Shown: piece after piece, positions 11,001 through 23,203 of the stretch
Layout: every line of letters begins with the position of its first letter
How positions within the stretch are numbered: position 1 is the stretch's first letter
DNA from: Liquidambar formosana
Taxonomy: Eukaryota > Streptophyta > Magnoliopsida > Saxifragales > Altingiaceae
DNA: 64,000 nt
Assembly (NCBI GenBank): GCA_039720395.1
Contig: CM077833.1
Coordinates: forward strand, 30,229,478 to 30,293,477
Direction of reading: 5' to 3'
Notes under the pieces: generated by a model
What the model saw: only the letters and a program-made list of their open reading frames with translations
What the model was told of the DNA's origin: nothing
Databases searched by the model: none
Position numbers and translations under genes: made by a program

Positions 11001-12893
11001 CATGGGAAGCCCATGTGGAGCCGGTTCATGTGATAAAGTTTCCCTTCTAATGTTTTTGCTTCTTGCATCTTTTTTTTAGGCTTCGTTTTTGGACATTGAA
11101 AAATAGGAAGAAAAATGATAAAGCTTAAAATTGCTAAAGAATTAATTCTTCCTTCAAGTATTTCAATTATCAATTATTTTTCTTTCCTTCCTCTTACATT
11201 TTTCTACATCCAAACCGAAGTTTACCAAAATTGAATTCATATTAACATCCATTATGTCAACCAATCATCATCAAACAAACTTAACTGTCCGATTTGGATA
11301 TATAGGATAGGTTTTGATGCATCCTTTCGTGAAGGGAAATGCTATTTTTCTCAAGTTTTTTTTTCTTTTAACATTTTAATTTTTTCCCTCATACTATTCA
11401 GTGGGTAATAATTGACATGGTATCATCACATTAGCAATAGTAGTTAATATGAAGTCGTCGTCTTTTAAAATATCATGCCAATGACCGCATTAAAGAGCGA
11501 AACTTTAATTGAAAATAGTAGCTTTATTTTTTTTTACCAAGCAGTCCTAGAGCCTCTTACCAAAGCAAAGGGTTTAGGGTTCAACACTCACTACTTCCCC
11601 TCAAGGTAACCTTTGTGAACTTTGTCCTATAATTACCTAGTGCATGTAGGACAGAGAGATTGCATGTGTCCAAGAGATTAATTAAGCGTAAAGTATTTGA
11701 AATCTCTTGATATCAAAAATAAAAAATAATAATAATAGCATTTTACGAGTTTAAAATATTTAGTTGAAATATTAGTACATTAACATGACAAAACCCATCA
11801 CATGATCACCATCCGGCCTTATTATTATTATTTATTTTCCTTCTCTCTCTTTGCATGATGCAATGCTAAAATGTTTTAGTTACCTGAAACTGAAAAACTA
11901 TTGCAAGAGTAGCCCATGATAGTATGAACGAACTCTCCTGATGTTGTACAAGTTTTGAGACAAACACCCTACCATTAGAGGAAATTATTCAAGTGTCTAA
12001 AATATAAAGTTTCATCATAAAATGCTACATGATTCGAATCATTTAATCGCGTTCTCAATTTAAAAAATTGACATTTTTTCTCAGAAGAAAGTGTTTGACC
12101 AAATTTTTATGTGAACTTTGACCAACACTTATTTTGACATTTTGGTTGAATCTATATCAATAGTCTAAACTCTAACATGATAAATTTAATATCATAGCAT
12201 ATATTCAAAATTATGCACTCGAAATAGCTAAAAAATTTGAACAGCTTATGAGAGAAGAAGGAATGAAGTCGCCCTCTTAAAAACCATACTTTTGCTTAAA
12301 AAAATATATGTAGGGAAGTCAAATTGAGTGAAAGTGCACTTTGGGCACGATAGAGAGCTCATGCCATGTACAAGATAAGCAATGATGTGTTAGGCACAGT
12401 TGCATGGTTGAATTATGAAAAGGCGAAAGCGTCACGCAGCACTACCTAGTATTAATCTATCAATGAAGGCATGTATCAGGTGTATCCCAAGCTTACCACG
12501 CTCAAAGCTTGGGCCCAGACAACATCCAATGCAAACCGTCGGATAAAGGATTGTTCCCAACACCTGTGATCAAAATCGTAAATTGTTTTGATGAGACTTC
12601 GTTTGGGGCAATGCAGCGGTGTGGATCAACCGATTAGAGTGGACAAATTTACAAGACGAAGCAGCCAAGGCAAACCCAAGACAAAAGTGCATCTTTCAAG
12701 GCTTACATTGTGCATTTTCACCGAACCAAAAAAAAAAATTAATAGATAATGGTTTTGAGGGAATTGTCACCTTCTAGCAAAAGAATGGTTGCCCTTTCCG
12801 CGGAAATAGGATTCATTCTTCTCTCTTTCTTTCTCTTTTTTTTTCTTCACCCAAGTAGGAATTGTATCCATCTTGTTTTCTTGTGATGACATC
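11001..12893. other. Intergenic, no gene seen
   Basis: AT-rich spacer with no coding signal. At about 11535-11720 there is a SINE-like stretch: a GGGTTCAACACTC box resembling the tRNA B box, ending in an A-rich AATAATAATA tail. I could not find duplicated flanks, so I do not call it. Confidence 0.5.
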
Positions 12894-12901
12894 CTTAAAA
12901 T

Positions 12902-13217
12902 CAGTGGCGGATGCAGGAATTTATCATAGAGGGGCGACTTTGTTTGGATGAAATAATGTATGTATTAAATAAAAAATGAGTATAACTCAAGGACAGGAGA
13001 CACAACTTGAATAGAACATAGGTAAGAGCTATTTATATAAAAGGGAAAAAAAGGAGAGAGAGAAAAATAGGGGGTCAATTATAAAATCAGAAGAGTCAAA
13101 AATATATTTTAGAGGGGGTATATTTAAAAATATAAGCAAATATGTATACTAAAAAAAAAATTTCCAATGAGTGAGGGGGTCAACTGCCCCCTTGACACCC
13201 CCCTCCCTTCGCCCTTG
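12902..13217. mobile_element. hAT-like non-autonomous element (MITE)
   Basis: A 316-bp AT-rich element begins CAGTGGCGGATGCAGG and ends ...CTTCGCCCTTG. The ends share the CA..GGCG terminal pattern of hAT MITEs. It is flanked by CTTAAAAT on the left (12894-12901) and CCTAAAAT on the right (13218-13225), an 8-bp duplication with one mismatch, as expected for an older hAT insertion. It has no coding capacity. Confidence 0.55.
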
Positions 13218-13225
13218 CCTAAAAT

Positions 13226-16200
13226 TAATTAATGTAGAAAGAGATCATCTCTATTTAATAGATTGTTCATAGCATGTGAAACCATATGATATGAATGATT
13301 TAGATTTTATTGGACTGCCCATTACAATGGTTAGTATTTTGAAATTTTGGCACATGTGAATATCACAAATATATGCATATGGACTAAGAAAAAGAAGGTA
13401 AAAATCATAAATGACCTTATAGCAGCTCAATAATACTTTTTTTCCACTTAACTAAAGATATTAGTTCTCCCTCTAAATGGACCAAAGAAAATTGAAGAAG
13501 ATATATGTGAATATAAAATTTGGGATTAGAGAAGAGAAGGGCGAATCCTATGGGTTGAGCACTCTGAATCATTACTCCTTTTCGTGATTTAATGGCTCAC
13601 TAATGCGAGTGGGGTAGACTTTCTCTCTTTTGTTTACATTTGTTTTCTCTTCTTTCCCTTCGAATTAGGGTAGACTTCCATCACCGATTCCGCAAGCAGC
13701 ACGTGATGTTTTATGGGAAATTATTCATGTGGATGTGTGGGTGCGGGGAATAATCGGACGGTCCAGATCTGACGCTGAAATCGAGTGGCACGCGGAGTAG
13801 GAAATGGGATGCTGAGGCACGCTGTTCAATGGCGTTGGAACTCAAACTCGCCGTATTCCTCAGTTTTCTCAGCATTTCTAAATTCTAATTCCTATTTCCT
13901 AACTCTAGCTTGATAGTAATTCATGCTCTCAAAACTACTTACTAGTTCCAAACACTGTTAATCGTCTAACACGTGTCAATCATGCAATCATAGTTAACTA
14001 AATGGAACCCACCTTAATGACATTTTAACCAAAGTTATCAAGGATTTGACTCAACCTCAGACAGTACGTACTACGTAGTACTATACTGGGCACACCTTGA
14101 TTCCTTGAAGGAAGGCAACTCTTATTTTGATGCCCAAGACAAACGTCTCATGTTCTGTTCTTCGACCATTTTCTATGGAACTGACTTTCTTTTTGCTTGC
14201 TGATATTGCGTATGTTATCTATGTAAAGCATTAGTTTAGGCTAGCTTCTATCCCTTCTACCTCAAAATTTTTTTAAAAAATAGTGCTATACAGTTATAGT
14301 ACCCACGAGTCCATTCTGGTCCGGCTCAAAATGTCATGTTAGTACATTGCTTAAACACAAAAAAAGCTACAACTCACCTTTAGCATACTACATCAACTTG
14401 TCATATCAATCAATTGATTACTATTAAAATATTATGTTAATTATTACGTCAAATGGAATCACAGAACAAATTTATCTTAAAAGATAGATCAATAATTCAT
14501 GGGAGTTAAACCTTTATACGTAGATGGTATTGATTTTCACTTCTCATATCTCATAAGATTAATCAATCAAATAATCCAAAAAGAAAAAAAAAAAAGGAAT
14601 AATAATAAATAAAGGTTTGCCCTTATATACATCAAACCCAAACCATCACATCTCGGCATAGGGACAGTCCACTCCATGGGGTGATTGGCCCACTCAGCCA
14701 CCCCATAATAAAGTGAAGATAAGCTTCATCAATGGCAGAGTCCTATAAACTAGAAAGTAGAGGGTGTGGTGGCCCCCGTCCAAAAACATTTTGGGATCCA
14801 CTGCTCTGAGTAGTCTGATCATGTTGTGGGATATTTTTGACCTGTGATAGCATAGCCATGAGCGACCACCCACTATTTTTAACTGCAGAACGCATGACAA
14901 GGATAGAAATGTGAAATATGTACACGAGGTCGGTCTGTGATGAAGTATATTTCAAGGCACCAATGTTACTTAGGTTTTTCCCACTCAGATTTAATTTTGG
15001 GATACATGAGGTCTGTGATGAAGTATATTTCAAGCCACCAATGTCAGTTTGGTTTCCCACTCAGATTTAATTTTGGGATAATAATGCATCCTGCTTAAAG
15101 TTTTGCATGGTACGTACCACAACTAGGAGGCAGAGTATTTGTGGTTTTGGATCTGTTCCTGTTCTCTTAATGATGGAGAGAGAAAAGGAAAACAGAAAAG
15201 AACAGAGTGCAGGTTAATTTGAATCATGGAGGCAGAGTATTTGTGGTTTTGGTCCTACTTATTTAAGTTTGTAGTCGTATACTAAAAATTGGTAGCCATT
15301 TTGTATTGATATGTAATTTTATACCTGTAGTCGGACTAACCTATAATTCTCCCTTAAATCAAGGATAAGTTATATGGGGAGGGAGAAATTTGGTTTTAAT
15401 ATTTCACTTTCATGCATAAGTTTCAGTCACCTACATACATAAGCAAAAATAGAAAATATCTTCCTCAAATTACATCCTAATAAAATTGAGACTTTTTTTT
15501 TCTTTTGCCTTTCTATATTTCACTTTCTTGCATTCGTTTCTTATTATAATGATTTTGGCATTAAATCATATTAAAGTTGGGTATTGCTTTGTGTATCCTC
15601 AAATGAACCATTGCCCATCAGGGTGGTGGGGTCCGTCGATCGGTCAAGGGTGGAAAGAAAAAGAAATAAGAACAAAAATAAATCATGTTTCCATGCCTTT
15701 CCTAATTATTGGCCAAATAGAAAACTTGAGATCATAACTATGGCTCCATATGATTTCTAAGAAAAAGCAAGGAAAAGGAAAAATAAAGCAACTTTTGCTC
15801 ATTTTTGTGCGGTTGGTTATTATGAAAAAAATTTGTGAATCACATCATTAATTATTTTTTATAAAGCAAAAATACCATCAAGCCCCATACATTCTCTATA
15901 GAGAGATGAAGGGGGTCAGGTGAGTGTTTAAACTTTAGAGAACAAACAAATGATTGAGATTATAATGGGGATTATTACTCTTTATTAGGGTCAAAACAAA
16001 ACTGTTAAATTCAGAAATTATGTGTATAGGTAAAATATATATAATGGGATTTGGGGTGGGGTGGGGTGTGACGGGGTCCACAAGTGATAATTGAAAGTGA
16101 AAGAACCTAAAATCGGGCGTGGTGTGAGGGGAACATGGGAGCAGTGTAGGCTGTAGGGATGTAAGGGGACACTTGCTTCTGATTCTTCTGATGATAGAGA

Positions 16201-18115
16201 ACTCCATTTTGTCTCCACCATACCCTATTCTGTATTCATTTTCTGTGTGGGTGTGGAGTGTGGACCGGGATTTAAGGCCTGTTTTGTGGGCTTTTTTCGA
16301 CATGAGAAAGAAAAAGGCTGTTTTTTTTTTCCTCTTGTAATTTTCCTCACTACTGATTGAGCTACCACTAAAGCTCTAAAGTATCACACTTTGAAGAGCC
16401 AAGTGTGCTCTCATTTTTTTTTTTTTTTAATTTCCTTTTTCTTTCTTTTGGTAGATGCCTTTTCAAATTTTAGTAAAGTCATCTTTTGGTTTTCGGGACA
16501 ATATACAAGTTTGAATTCATGACATACGGTGTAGTGAAAAAAACTGTCAAATTAATAGACGGAAAGACGCGAATTGAAATCTTGAGTATAGTCACTTTGC
16601 ATTCTAAAAATAGAGTTACGACCGTATCTAACTCACCCCTCCTAATAGCCTGCTTGAAATAAGATTACTATTGGGTAATGGTCGTTTTGATCATTTGATT
16701 CTCTATGGTCACAAAGTTACCTAAGACTTCATTAGAATGAAGTACAAAAGAGAAAAGAATATAGGATAGTCATCTCGAGATTTCTTAGAATAATGAAATA
16801 AGAACTTTAAATTTTGTAGTAACTTTTTTTATTTCATTTCAATGTATTGATAATCAAATGAAGTATAAATGGACAATGATATGATGATTTGAAGCTCATT
16901 TACAAATGGACATGTGTTAAAATGTTCTACAAATTTTATTTTTATTTTTTTAAAATGAAATATCTAAAACATGCTTCGGCCCAATAGGTTCTAAGAAATA
17001 TAGAATTATTAAAAGATTGTTAGTTGTTGGCATCATGACTTGCGTAGACAGTGGAGACCAGATGCATGGACCAAGGAACTGAAAAACACTCTTCAACACT
17101 TCCACTTATGGTCCAAATTTAGAAGCATTGGGTGCAGTAGTCAATTTGCACTTACAAGAAAGAAAAATAAAGTTATGAGCTTGTCTGAATACCATGAATT
17201 TGAGACTTTGTCTATTTGGAATGAGAGTAGGGTGGCTAGAACAAACTAAACATAATGAATATAGGAAATGGCTATTTGGAATTTCGAAAAACAGAGGGAA
17301 ATATTTATCATTTATTACTCCGTGTTTTTTATTTGAACAGAAGGTTTTACCTAGGATTATAGGGGAGAAAAATTCAGGGAATTTGATTCAAGATCGAGTT
17401 GGATTAATGAAAGAAAAGAGTGGCTAAACTTTTGAATTAAAATCGACAATTTTGGACTAGGAAAAAAATAGATTGCTCCAATGTGGCGTGTGAAAGATAC
17501 TTCTTAGGGTAAGGTTGATCTAAATAGAATGAGCCATTGATAAAATCATGAGGGGCAAAAATAGGTAAAGAGTCAATTCATGAAATCCTAAAAGCCCACC
17601 AGATCACATCAGGTGGCCTAGTAGTCCAAGGTTAGGTCAACATGCACTTGTGCATGAATTCTACTGCATTGAAGCTATTCTTTCCAAATGGGTTGCTTTA
17701 ACCGGTTAGAGATTGCCACCTGATCTTTTAATCTCGCTTTCTTTGTAACCAAAAAAAAAAAAAAAAGAATAAATCCACATGCATACTAATTGCCTCCAAA
17801 TCAAGTTGACAATATGAAAATACGAAATCAATGCGTAAGAGTTTCCATCCTCTGAGTTAATGTGTCTCAGTCAAAGCGAGAGGGCCCTCAAAGATGCTTT
17901 TACAGGCACATTGCGGCAGGAGTAACTTCTACTCAAAATCCAGTCTTTTGTCAAAGTAGGATTTCACCACATGATTCGAAGAATCCGCTTTACCAGTTCG
18001 TCAATGTGGACAAGCTGTAGGCCAATTTGAAATTTACATTGATGCTCCTAATTTTTGAGCTTTAGGACACGACAGTCCTCCACGTTGTGGTACCGAGTCC
18101 GGATCATCTGCTTGT
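13226..18115. other. Intergenic, no gene seen
   Basis: Long spacer without a convincing ORF. A GC-richer patch lies at about 13680-13860. There is a local duplication at 14932-15080 (separate entry). A 24-bp phrase, GGCAGAGTATTTGTGGTTTT and flanks, occurs at about 15128 and again at about 15230. At 17590-17765 a stretch ending in TTTGTAACC and a 16-A run looks like the 3' end of a retroposon, but its limits are unclear. Confidence 0.5.
14932..15080. repeat. Tandem duplication, 78-bp unit
   Basis: A unit that starts GGTCTGTGATGAAGTATATT at 14932 is repeated from 15010 with a few differences. Both copies end in CAGATTTAATTTTGGGATA. A simple local duplication; no ORF is preserved. Confidence 0.85.
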
Positions 18116-19506
18116 GTGATTCTCTGTTTGGTTTTAATTAGATTGTGCCACGTAATTAAAGACAGGATCCAAAGGCTAAAAATTGCAGAGGCATCAAAAC
18201 GACCCATAACCACGTCGTTTTGCTGCTTAAACGGGTTAGCGCCGTTGGTTGTAATTTTAACCTCGCTTCAGCCAAACCCGATTTGGGAATCTCACTCCTC
18301 TGTTCTTGTTTCTTCTCTGAAAACCCCATCTGCTCCATTTGAACAGAGGAGTCACCTCCATTTGAACCCATGTGACAAGATTGAATTTGGGAGATTGGGA
18401 TTCGAAGCGGAAGCACGACTTTTCCCCTTTGACGGAAAACCCCAGATTGGAATTCTAGGGTTTTTACTTCTTAGCTTGGGAGAACCCAGATCAAAAAACC
18501 CATAAACTCCTGAAACAAAATATGGAGATAAATCTTGGGTTTGAACGTCATTATGATACAAACCCCTGGGTAGAACTCACCCTTGAAAAAGGGTTTGTAA
18601 GGGGAAGGTGTCCAAAAGCTAATATACATATAATTAAGTCCATACTTAACCGATTTGGGATATTAGCCCACTCTATCAACACTGACCCAATGGTAACCTT
18701 TTCCCTTTTGGCGGTTTCACTCACCTACCAGTATTCAATAACTTGATACTATGCCCATACACAATACCAAACCATTTTAATATTGCCGTGGAACATACTG
18801 GGTCCAATCCCATACTCGACATGATGGCTAACTCTGATACCAAATGATACAAACCCCTAGGTAAAACTTATCCTTAAAAACCGACTTGTAAGGAGAGGGT
18901 GCCCAAGAGCTAATATACACATAGTCAAGCCCCTAATTAACCAATATGAGACATTAAAATCGTAACACATTATTTTTAGATTAATCAAGTTTTGAGAGGA
19001 GAAAGGTGTGGTGGACTTGTGCTTCTATCTTCTTTCATTTTTCTTGTGTGTGAAATGGTTATCTATTATTTATTCTTCGTCTGGGTTGATGAGAAAATGT
19101 GGGAATGGGAAAAAAATTTCGTCATAGGTTTTTTGTTTTTCATTTTGGGGACGGAGGATACAAAAGCTTCTAAAAATAGTGATTTATAGTGCAGTGTATC
19201 AATTTATATGCCTTGATGATGATGAACATAGAGTGGTTCAAAATCAGGATAGAATTTGTAGTGTAGCAATTTATATGTTGTTGGGCTGTACATTTCAGCT
19301 TTTGTTCTCTAAACGGTAAAGAGCAATACATGAGATTGAACAACCTGACTTGATGCTGTCAAAACTCAACCAGAACGGCGTTAACATCGGTTGGCCAAAC
19401 GACGCCATTGAATGCCGTTTTTATGCCTCTTGTGAATTTCAACCATTGTATCCTCTCTTTAATTACGTGGTAGTTGAAACCCAAGCACACCCAAACAGAG
19501 AATCAC
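18116..19506. mobile_element. 1.4-kb element with long inverted ends, enclosing a TRIM
   Basis: The left arm (18116-18262) and right arm (19359-19506) are diverged inverted repeats. Both start GTGATTCTCTGTTTGG at their outer ends, share CCACGTAATTAAAGA, then GAGGCAT and later GCCGTT. The arms are about 150 bp, which suggests a Mutator-like or fold-back DNA transposon. I could not find a clean target duplication. The interior has a 129-codon frame that I do not recognise, and a separate TRIM insertion at 18554-18967. Confidence 0.6.
18554..18967 (-). mobile_element. TRIM (terminal-repeat retrotransposon in miniature)
   Basis: Two direct repeats, 18554-18681 and 18845-18967, both start TGATACAAACCCCT and end in ...CA, the plus-strand view of TG...CA LTRs of about 125 bp. 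The flanks are CATTA on both sides (18549-18553 and 18968-18972), an exact 5-bp target duplication. Beside the right LTR the minus strand reads TGGTATCAGAG (18842-18832), complementary to the 3' end of initiator methionine tRNA: a primer-binding site. So the element runs on the minus strand. The internal part is only 163 bp and non-coding. The LTRs differ at many positions, so the insertion is old. It is not Cassandra-like: I see no 5S rRNA promoter. Confidence 0.9.
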
Positions 19507-20276
19507 CTAATGTGTGATTGGTCAATTGATACTATGTGAGGTCCCAATTTAAAGAGGATAGGGCCTATCTAGGAGTGACCATGGGTTGCCTGACTTGCTT
19601 GGCCCAATTATCCTGACATAATGGTTGTGTGGGTTTGAGTACAGCTATAAACAAGCAGAACTGAGCCGAGTGCCAAGTAACACACCATTTAGGCTTGGTT
19701 TGATAAATTAACAAGTTCAAATATAAGATTTGGGCTTGACTCATTTGTGAGTTCGATTAAGATTTAACAAGTTGATTTTGAGTTAAGCTTAAATAGTTTA
19801 GTTATTTAAAGTATCAATAAGAACTTATAAGGCCAAGTACCCTACACTAATCTGGCTCAAAAAATTAACAAGCTCAAAAACATTGTTTAAATTTTTGAGT
19901 TCGGTTTTTTCACCTTATGAGCAAATGTCGTTGATCCCTAATAGTTTTTCTATTGCCTACCTTACAACCCTTGGTTCGAACTTCTACTTTGTTAAGACGA
20001 AAGGCCGCGCCATTAAATTCAAGGCCAGACCAACAGAGCTAAATCGTCTTAGCCGGGTACTTGGATGGGCTCTTTTTAAGCACGGCCCTGTACCCACCCG
20101 ACTGAAGAAGCTATAGTCATACGCATTAACGTAACGGCACCAAGTTTCAACTAGTTCCAAGTTGGAACTGGAGCCTGCCAATTAGGGTTTTTCTAGGTTT
20201 CTGCAACTGTTGAGAAAAAACCCTAGCTTGAAAGTATATGCTTCCTTTAATTCTCTTTTTGTCGATTATAGATTTG
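19507..20276 (+). promoter_or_regulatory. Upstream region of the RPA43-like gene: site II and telo boxes
   Basis: Just before the ATG at 20277 lie TTAGGGTTT (20182-20190) and AAACCCTAG (20218-20226), two plant telo boxes in opposite orientation. TGGGCT, a site II element, is at 20066-20071. This pair is known from promoters of ribosome-biogenesis and other growth genes, which fits an RNA polymerase I subunit. A tRNA-B-box-like TTGGTTCGAAC near 19970 may belong to an old SINE. Confidence 0.6.
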
Positions 20277-21341
20277 ATGGAGGGATTAAAGGTTTCAGAC
20301 GCTAATATTACTTTATCTGTTCACCCATCGAAGCATACCAGAGTTTCTCAAGCCATCCTCCACGAGAAGAGCTCTTCGCTCTTCAAGTAGGTTTTCCTCT
20401 ATATCACCCTTTCATCCCTCTCTCTCTTGCCTATCTACACATATGCATATATATACATATATCTGTGCGTATCCTGTTTTTGGACGTCTTATGGGAACCG
20501 AAGAGAGGAAAAGAAATTTTAAAAAATTGGGACTTTTATGATTGGTTTAAAGTGGAAACGCAAGCAGAGTTTTCTTTAAATCAAGGGCAATGGGTGCCCA
20601 ACAAAAAAAAAAAAAACATGTTTATCTCTGGAAGGAATAACTGAAGAACTCCCTTCAGCGACAATGATGCCACTCCCTTCAGAGACAATGATGCCTGTTT
20701 TAATTTGGAAAAAAACCCAACAGGATGGAGAAGATTGGTAAGTTATAGAGAACTAGGAATATGTTCCATTTTCCATTAGTTTGAAACTTTGAATGTGGTT
20801 CTTGGGTGCATATCGAATCGCTAGGAAATGTCGGACACATATCTCATACCGATTCAATAATGCAAAACTTTATATAACTATATCAAAAGAGTGCTCTCAT
20901 TTAATAGTCGACTATTGATCTGTTTTGTGATGGTTGTCTTGCCAATCCCTTCCATCCCATAAACACCAATCCTACCAGTTTCATCATCCTTCTCTTCTAA
21001 GATACCTATTTCAAGTGCTTTTGCAATGTTGTGTTGTAAATTCATTAAATTTAGCTCTTTTCATACAGTTATGTATGCATATTCACTGAATTTTTAATTT
21101 ATTTTTATTGCGGTTTCTGTTACAGGTTCAATGAAATTTTTCATGGTGTTGTATTGGCTTATGATGTCAACACTCAAAGTAACATAGCAAAGATTCTTCC
21201 TGGGCTCTATCCATATTTTGCAGTGAAACTAAAAGCAAAACTGTTGCTTTTTTCTCCAAAGCCAGACATGCTTTTAGGTAGTCAGTCTCTCACAATATTC
21301 ATTGCATATTGTAGAAATGTGCTCATATGAATATATATATG

Positions 21342-21391
<50 letters not shown>

Positions 21392-22384
21392 TGATGGAAT
21401 TACAGTTGGTGTTCCCTTGCCTAACATGGTCACTGTCAAGTTAATCAAAGATTAGAAACTTTCCAATTCATTAATTGCCCCATGTAGTCTCATCCATAAA
21501 AAAGTTATAACTTGATGGATCAAACACCGACCAATATTCGTTAAATCAGATATTTGGCATACATGACATGTATTGGCACATAATCCAACAGTGTGCTTGG
21601 AAAGATGATGGTCCTATAAAAAGTGATTGAGGGATATGAGAATTTAAAGTTTTATGGCAGTTGTACGTTGATCCTAACTCGTATATTTTTATAAAATTGT
21701 ATTAACATATGAATTTTGATAAAACCAATGCATGATGCTCCCCCACTCCCTCTTCCCTCTCTTTTCCTTCTCCTTGTTTTCTTTCTTTTACAAAAGGAAA
21801 TCCCTAGGGAGGGATCTAAATTTGCACCTTGTTTAGTGTTGATTAAGATATGTGATGCATCGGATTTTAACGTTTTTATGTTTACCTTGCTGACTATTTT
21901 TCACTATTATATACTTGCAGAAGGAAAGGTCGTGAAACTTTCCCAAGAATCCATTCATGTTATTGTTCTTGGATTTTCATCTGCTATTATTACAGAGGAA
22001 GACATTCGTGAAGAATTTAGATATAAAACTGTAAGTGCCTCCCAACCATTGCAGTTTAGAGTCTATATCTTTGCTTATGCTCTTTTGCAATACTTTTCAT
22101 CCGTAAGGGCTAAGGCCTGAGAGTCAACATTGATTAGTTCAGCACGTTTCTTGCCTATTTTGTTATAGAAACATGGTAAGGAAGTATTTGCTAGTACGTC
22201 TCACAAGCGGCATGTGATAAAGGTCAGAACCATGATACGTTTCTTAGTGAAGAGGTGACATTTTATTTGTTTATGGGGATTAGGGAAGCATGATACTGTA
22301 GTGGTTGATGGGGAAGCATTTTCCTTGAACAGTGAGCATCGAGTTAAGAAGTCAAAGAAACGGAGAATGGGTGAAGAGGCTTAA
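20277..22384 (+). pseudogene. RNA polymerase I subunit RPA43-like, internal exon missing
   Basis: The intact family makes the RPA43 stalk subunit of RNA polymerase I, which makes rRNA in the nucleolus. Recognisable exons: 20277-20386, 21126-21277, 21921-22030 and 22169-22254, all with GT/AG borders. They give MEGLKVSDANITLSVHPSKH through NEIFHGVVLAYDV, EGKVVKLSQESIHVIVLGFS, and HKRHVIKVRTMIRFLVK. In the family a conserved segment follows here (in Arabidopsis, SFDEEV-like, then about 25 residues). It is absent. Instead, 29 bp after the exon-4 donor, a Lys-rich tail resumes (KHDTVVVDGEAF to KKSKKRRMGEEA, stop 22382-22384). These 29 bp are too short for a plant intron, and reading through meets TGA at 22256. 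Intact introns rule out a processed copy. It could still be expressed as a truncated protein, or the gap may be an assembly error. Confidence 0.75.
21344..21388. repeat. (GA)n microsatellite in RPA43-like intron 2
   Basis: About 22 uninterrupted GA units, directly after a short AT run. A length-variable marker; no function inferred. Confidence 0.9.
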
Positions 22385-23172
22385 AGACTTGCTGCAGAGT
22401 TCTGATGTTGTTAAGCACTTTATTGTTTCCAGGTTAGTATTTTATTCTTTTGTATCTTCAGTGGTAACTGGTAAGTTTCTTATTGCCTAGAATTCTATAT
22501 ATAATATATAGCTTTTGCACGGAACGTTTGTATCACTAGTTCACTATATACTTAACTAGTGTTGAACTCAAAATCAGTAGCTTTTTCCAGTTGGATGCTC
22601 CAGTCCTTGAGTCCATGATAATCCTATTCTTTGCTCTTCATGAAATATTTAAGATTGCCAATCTACTTGTTTTTCTAGATTATGCCCAAGACAGTTCACT
22701 AATTGGATGGTGCAAAAAAGTGTAGGTGGGTCCATGCACTTTGTTTTTCTTAGGGATACAAGTTAATTTTACTATTCTTATCGACACATAAGCAGCTCTT
22801 GAAGTCTGATATTATAATAGTGCTAGAAAAACACATTATTTTCTTCTAGGAAATGATTTTGCAACATTTGGATATTACTTTTTTTATTTTTTATTTGTCT
22901 TTTAAGGGATGTAGTTCTTTGTTTTTAAATTGCTTCGTATTCCTCGTAAATTAAAGTTTTGATCATATTTCCTGGTTTAGTTTTTCCATATCATCTCCTG
23001 TTTTCTTTTCACATACTGGCAACTATGGTCTAAACACTAGAACGACTCCAGAGGAGCAGCAGTTTTTATTTTTATTATCTTTTAAATTTAAATTTCAGAT
23101 AGGAAGAGGAGCCACAATTTCTTAGTGAAACAAGCAGTCAGATGGTACCATTTATTATCGGAAATTCATGTG

Positions 23173-23203
<31 letters not shown>

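Noticed and set aside
18116..18505. 129-codon plus-strand frame
   Set aside because: It coincides with the left inverted arm and interior of a DNA element and shows no known family.
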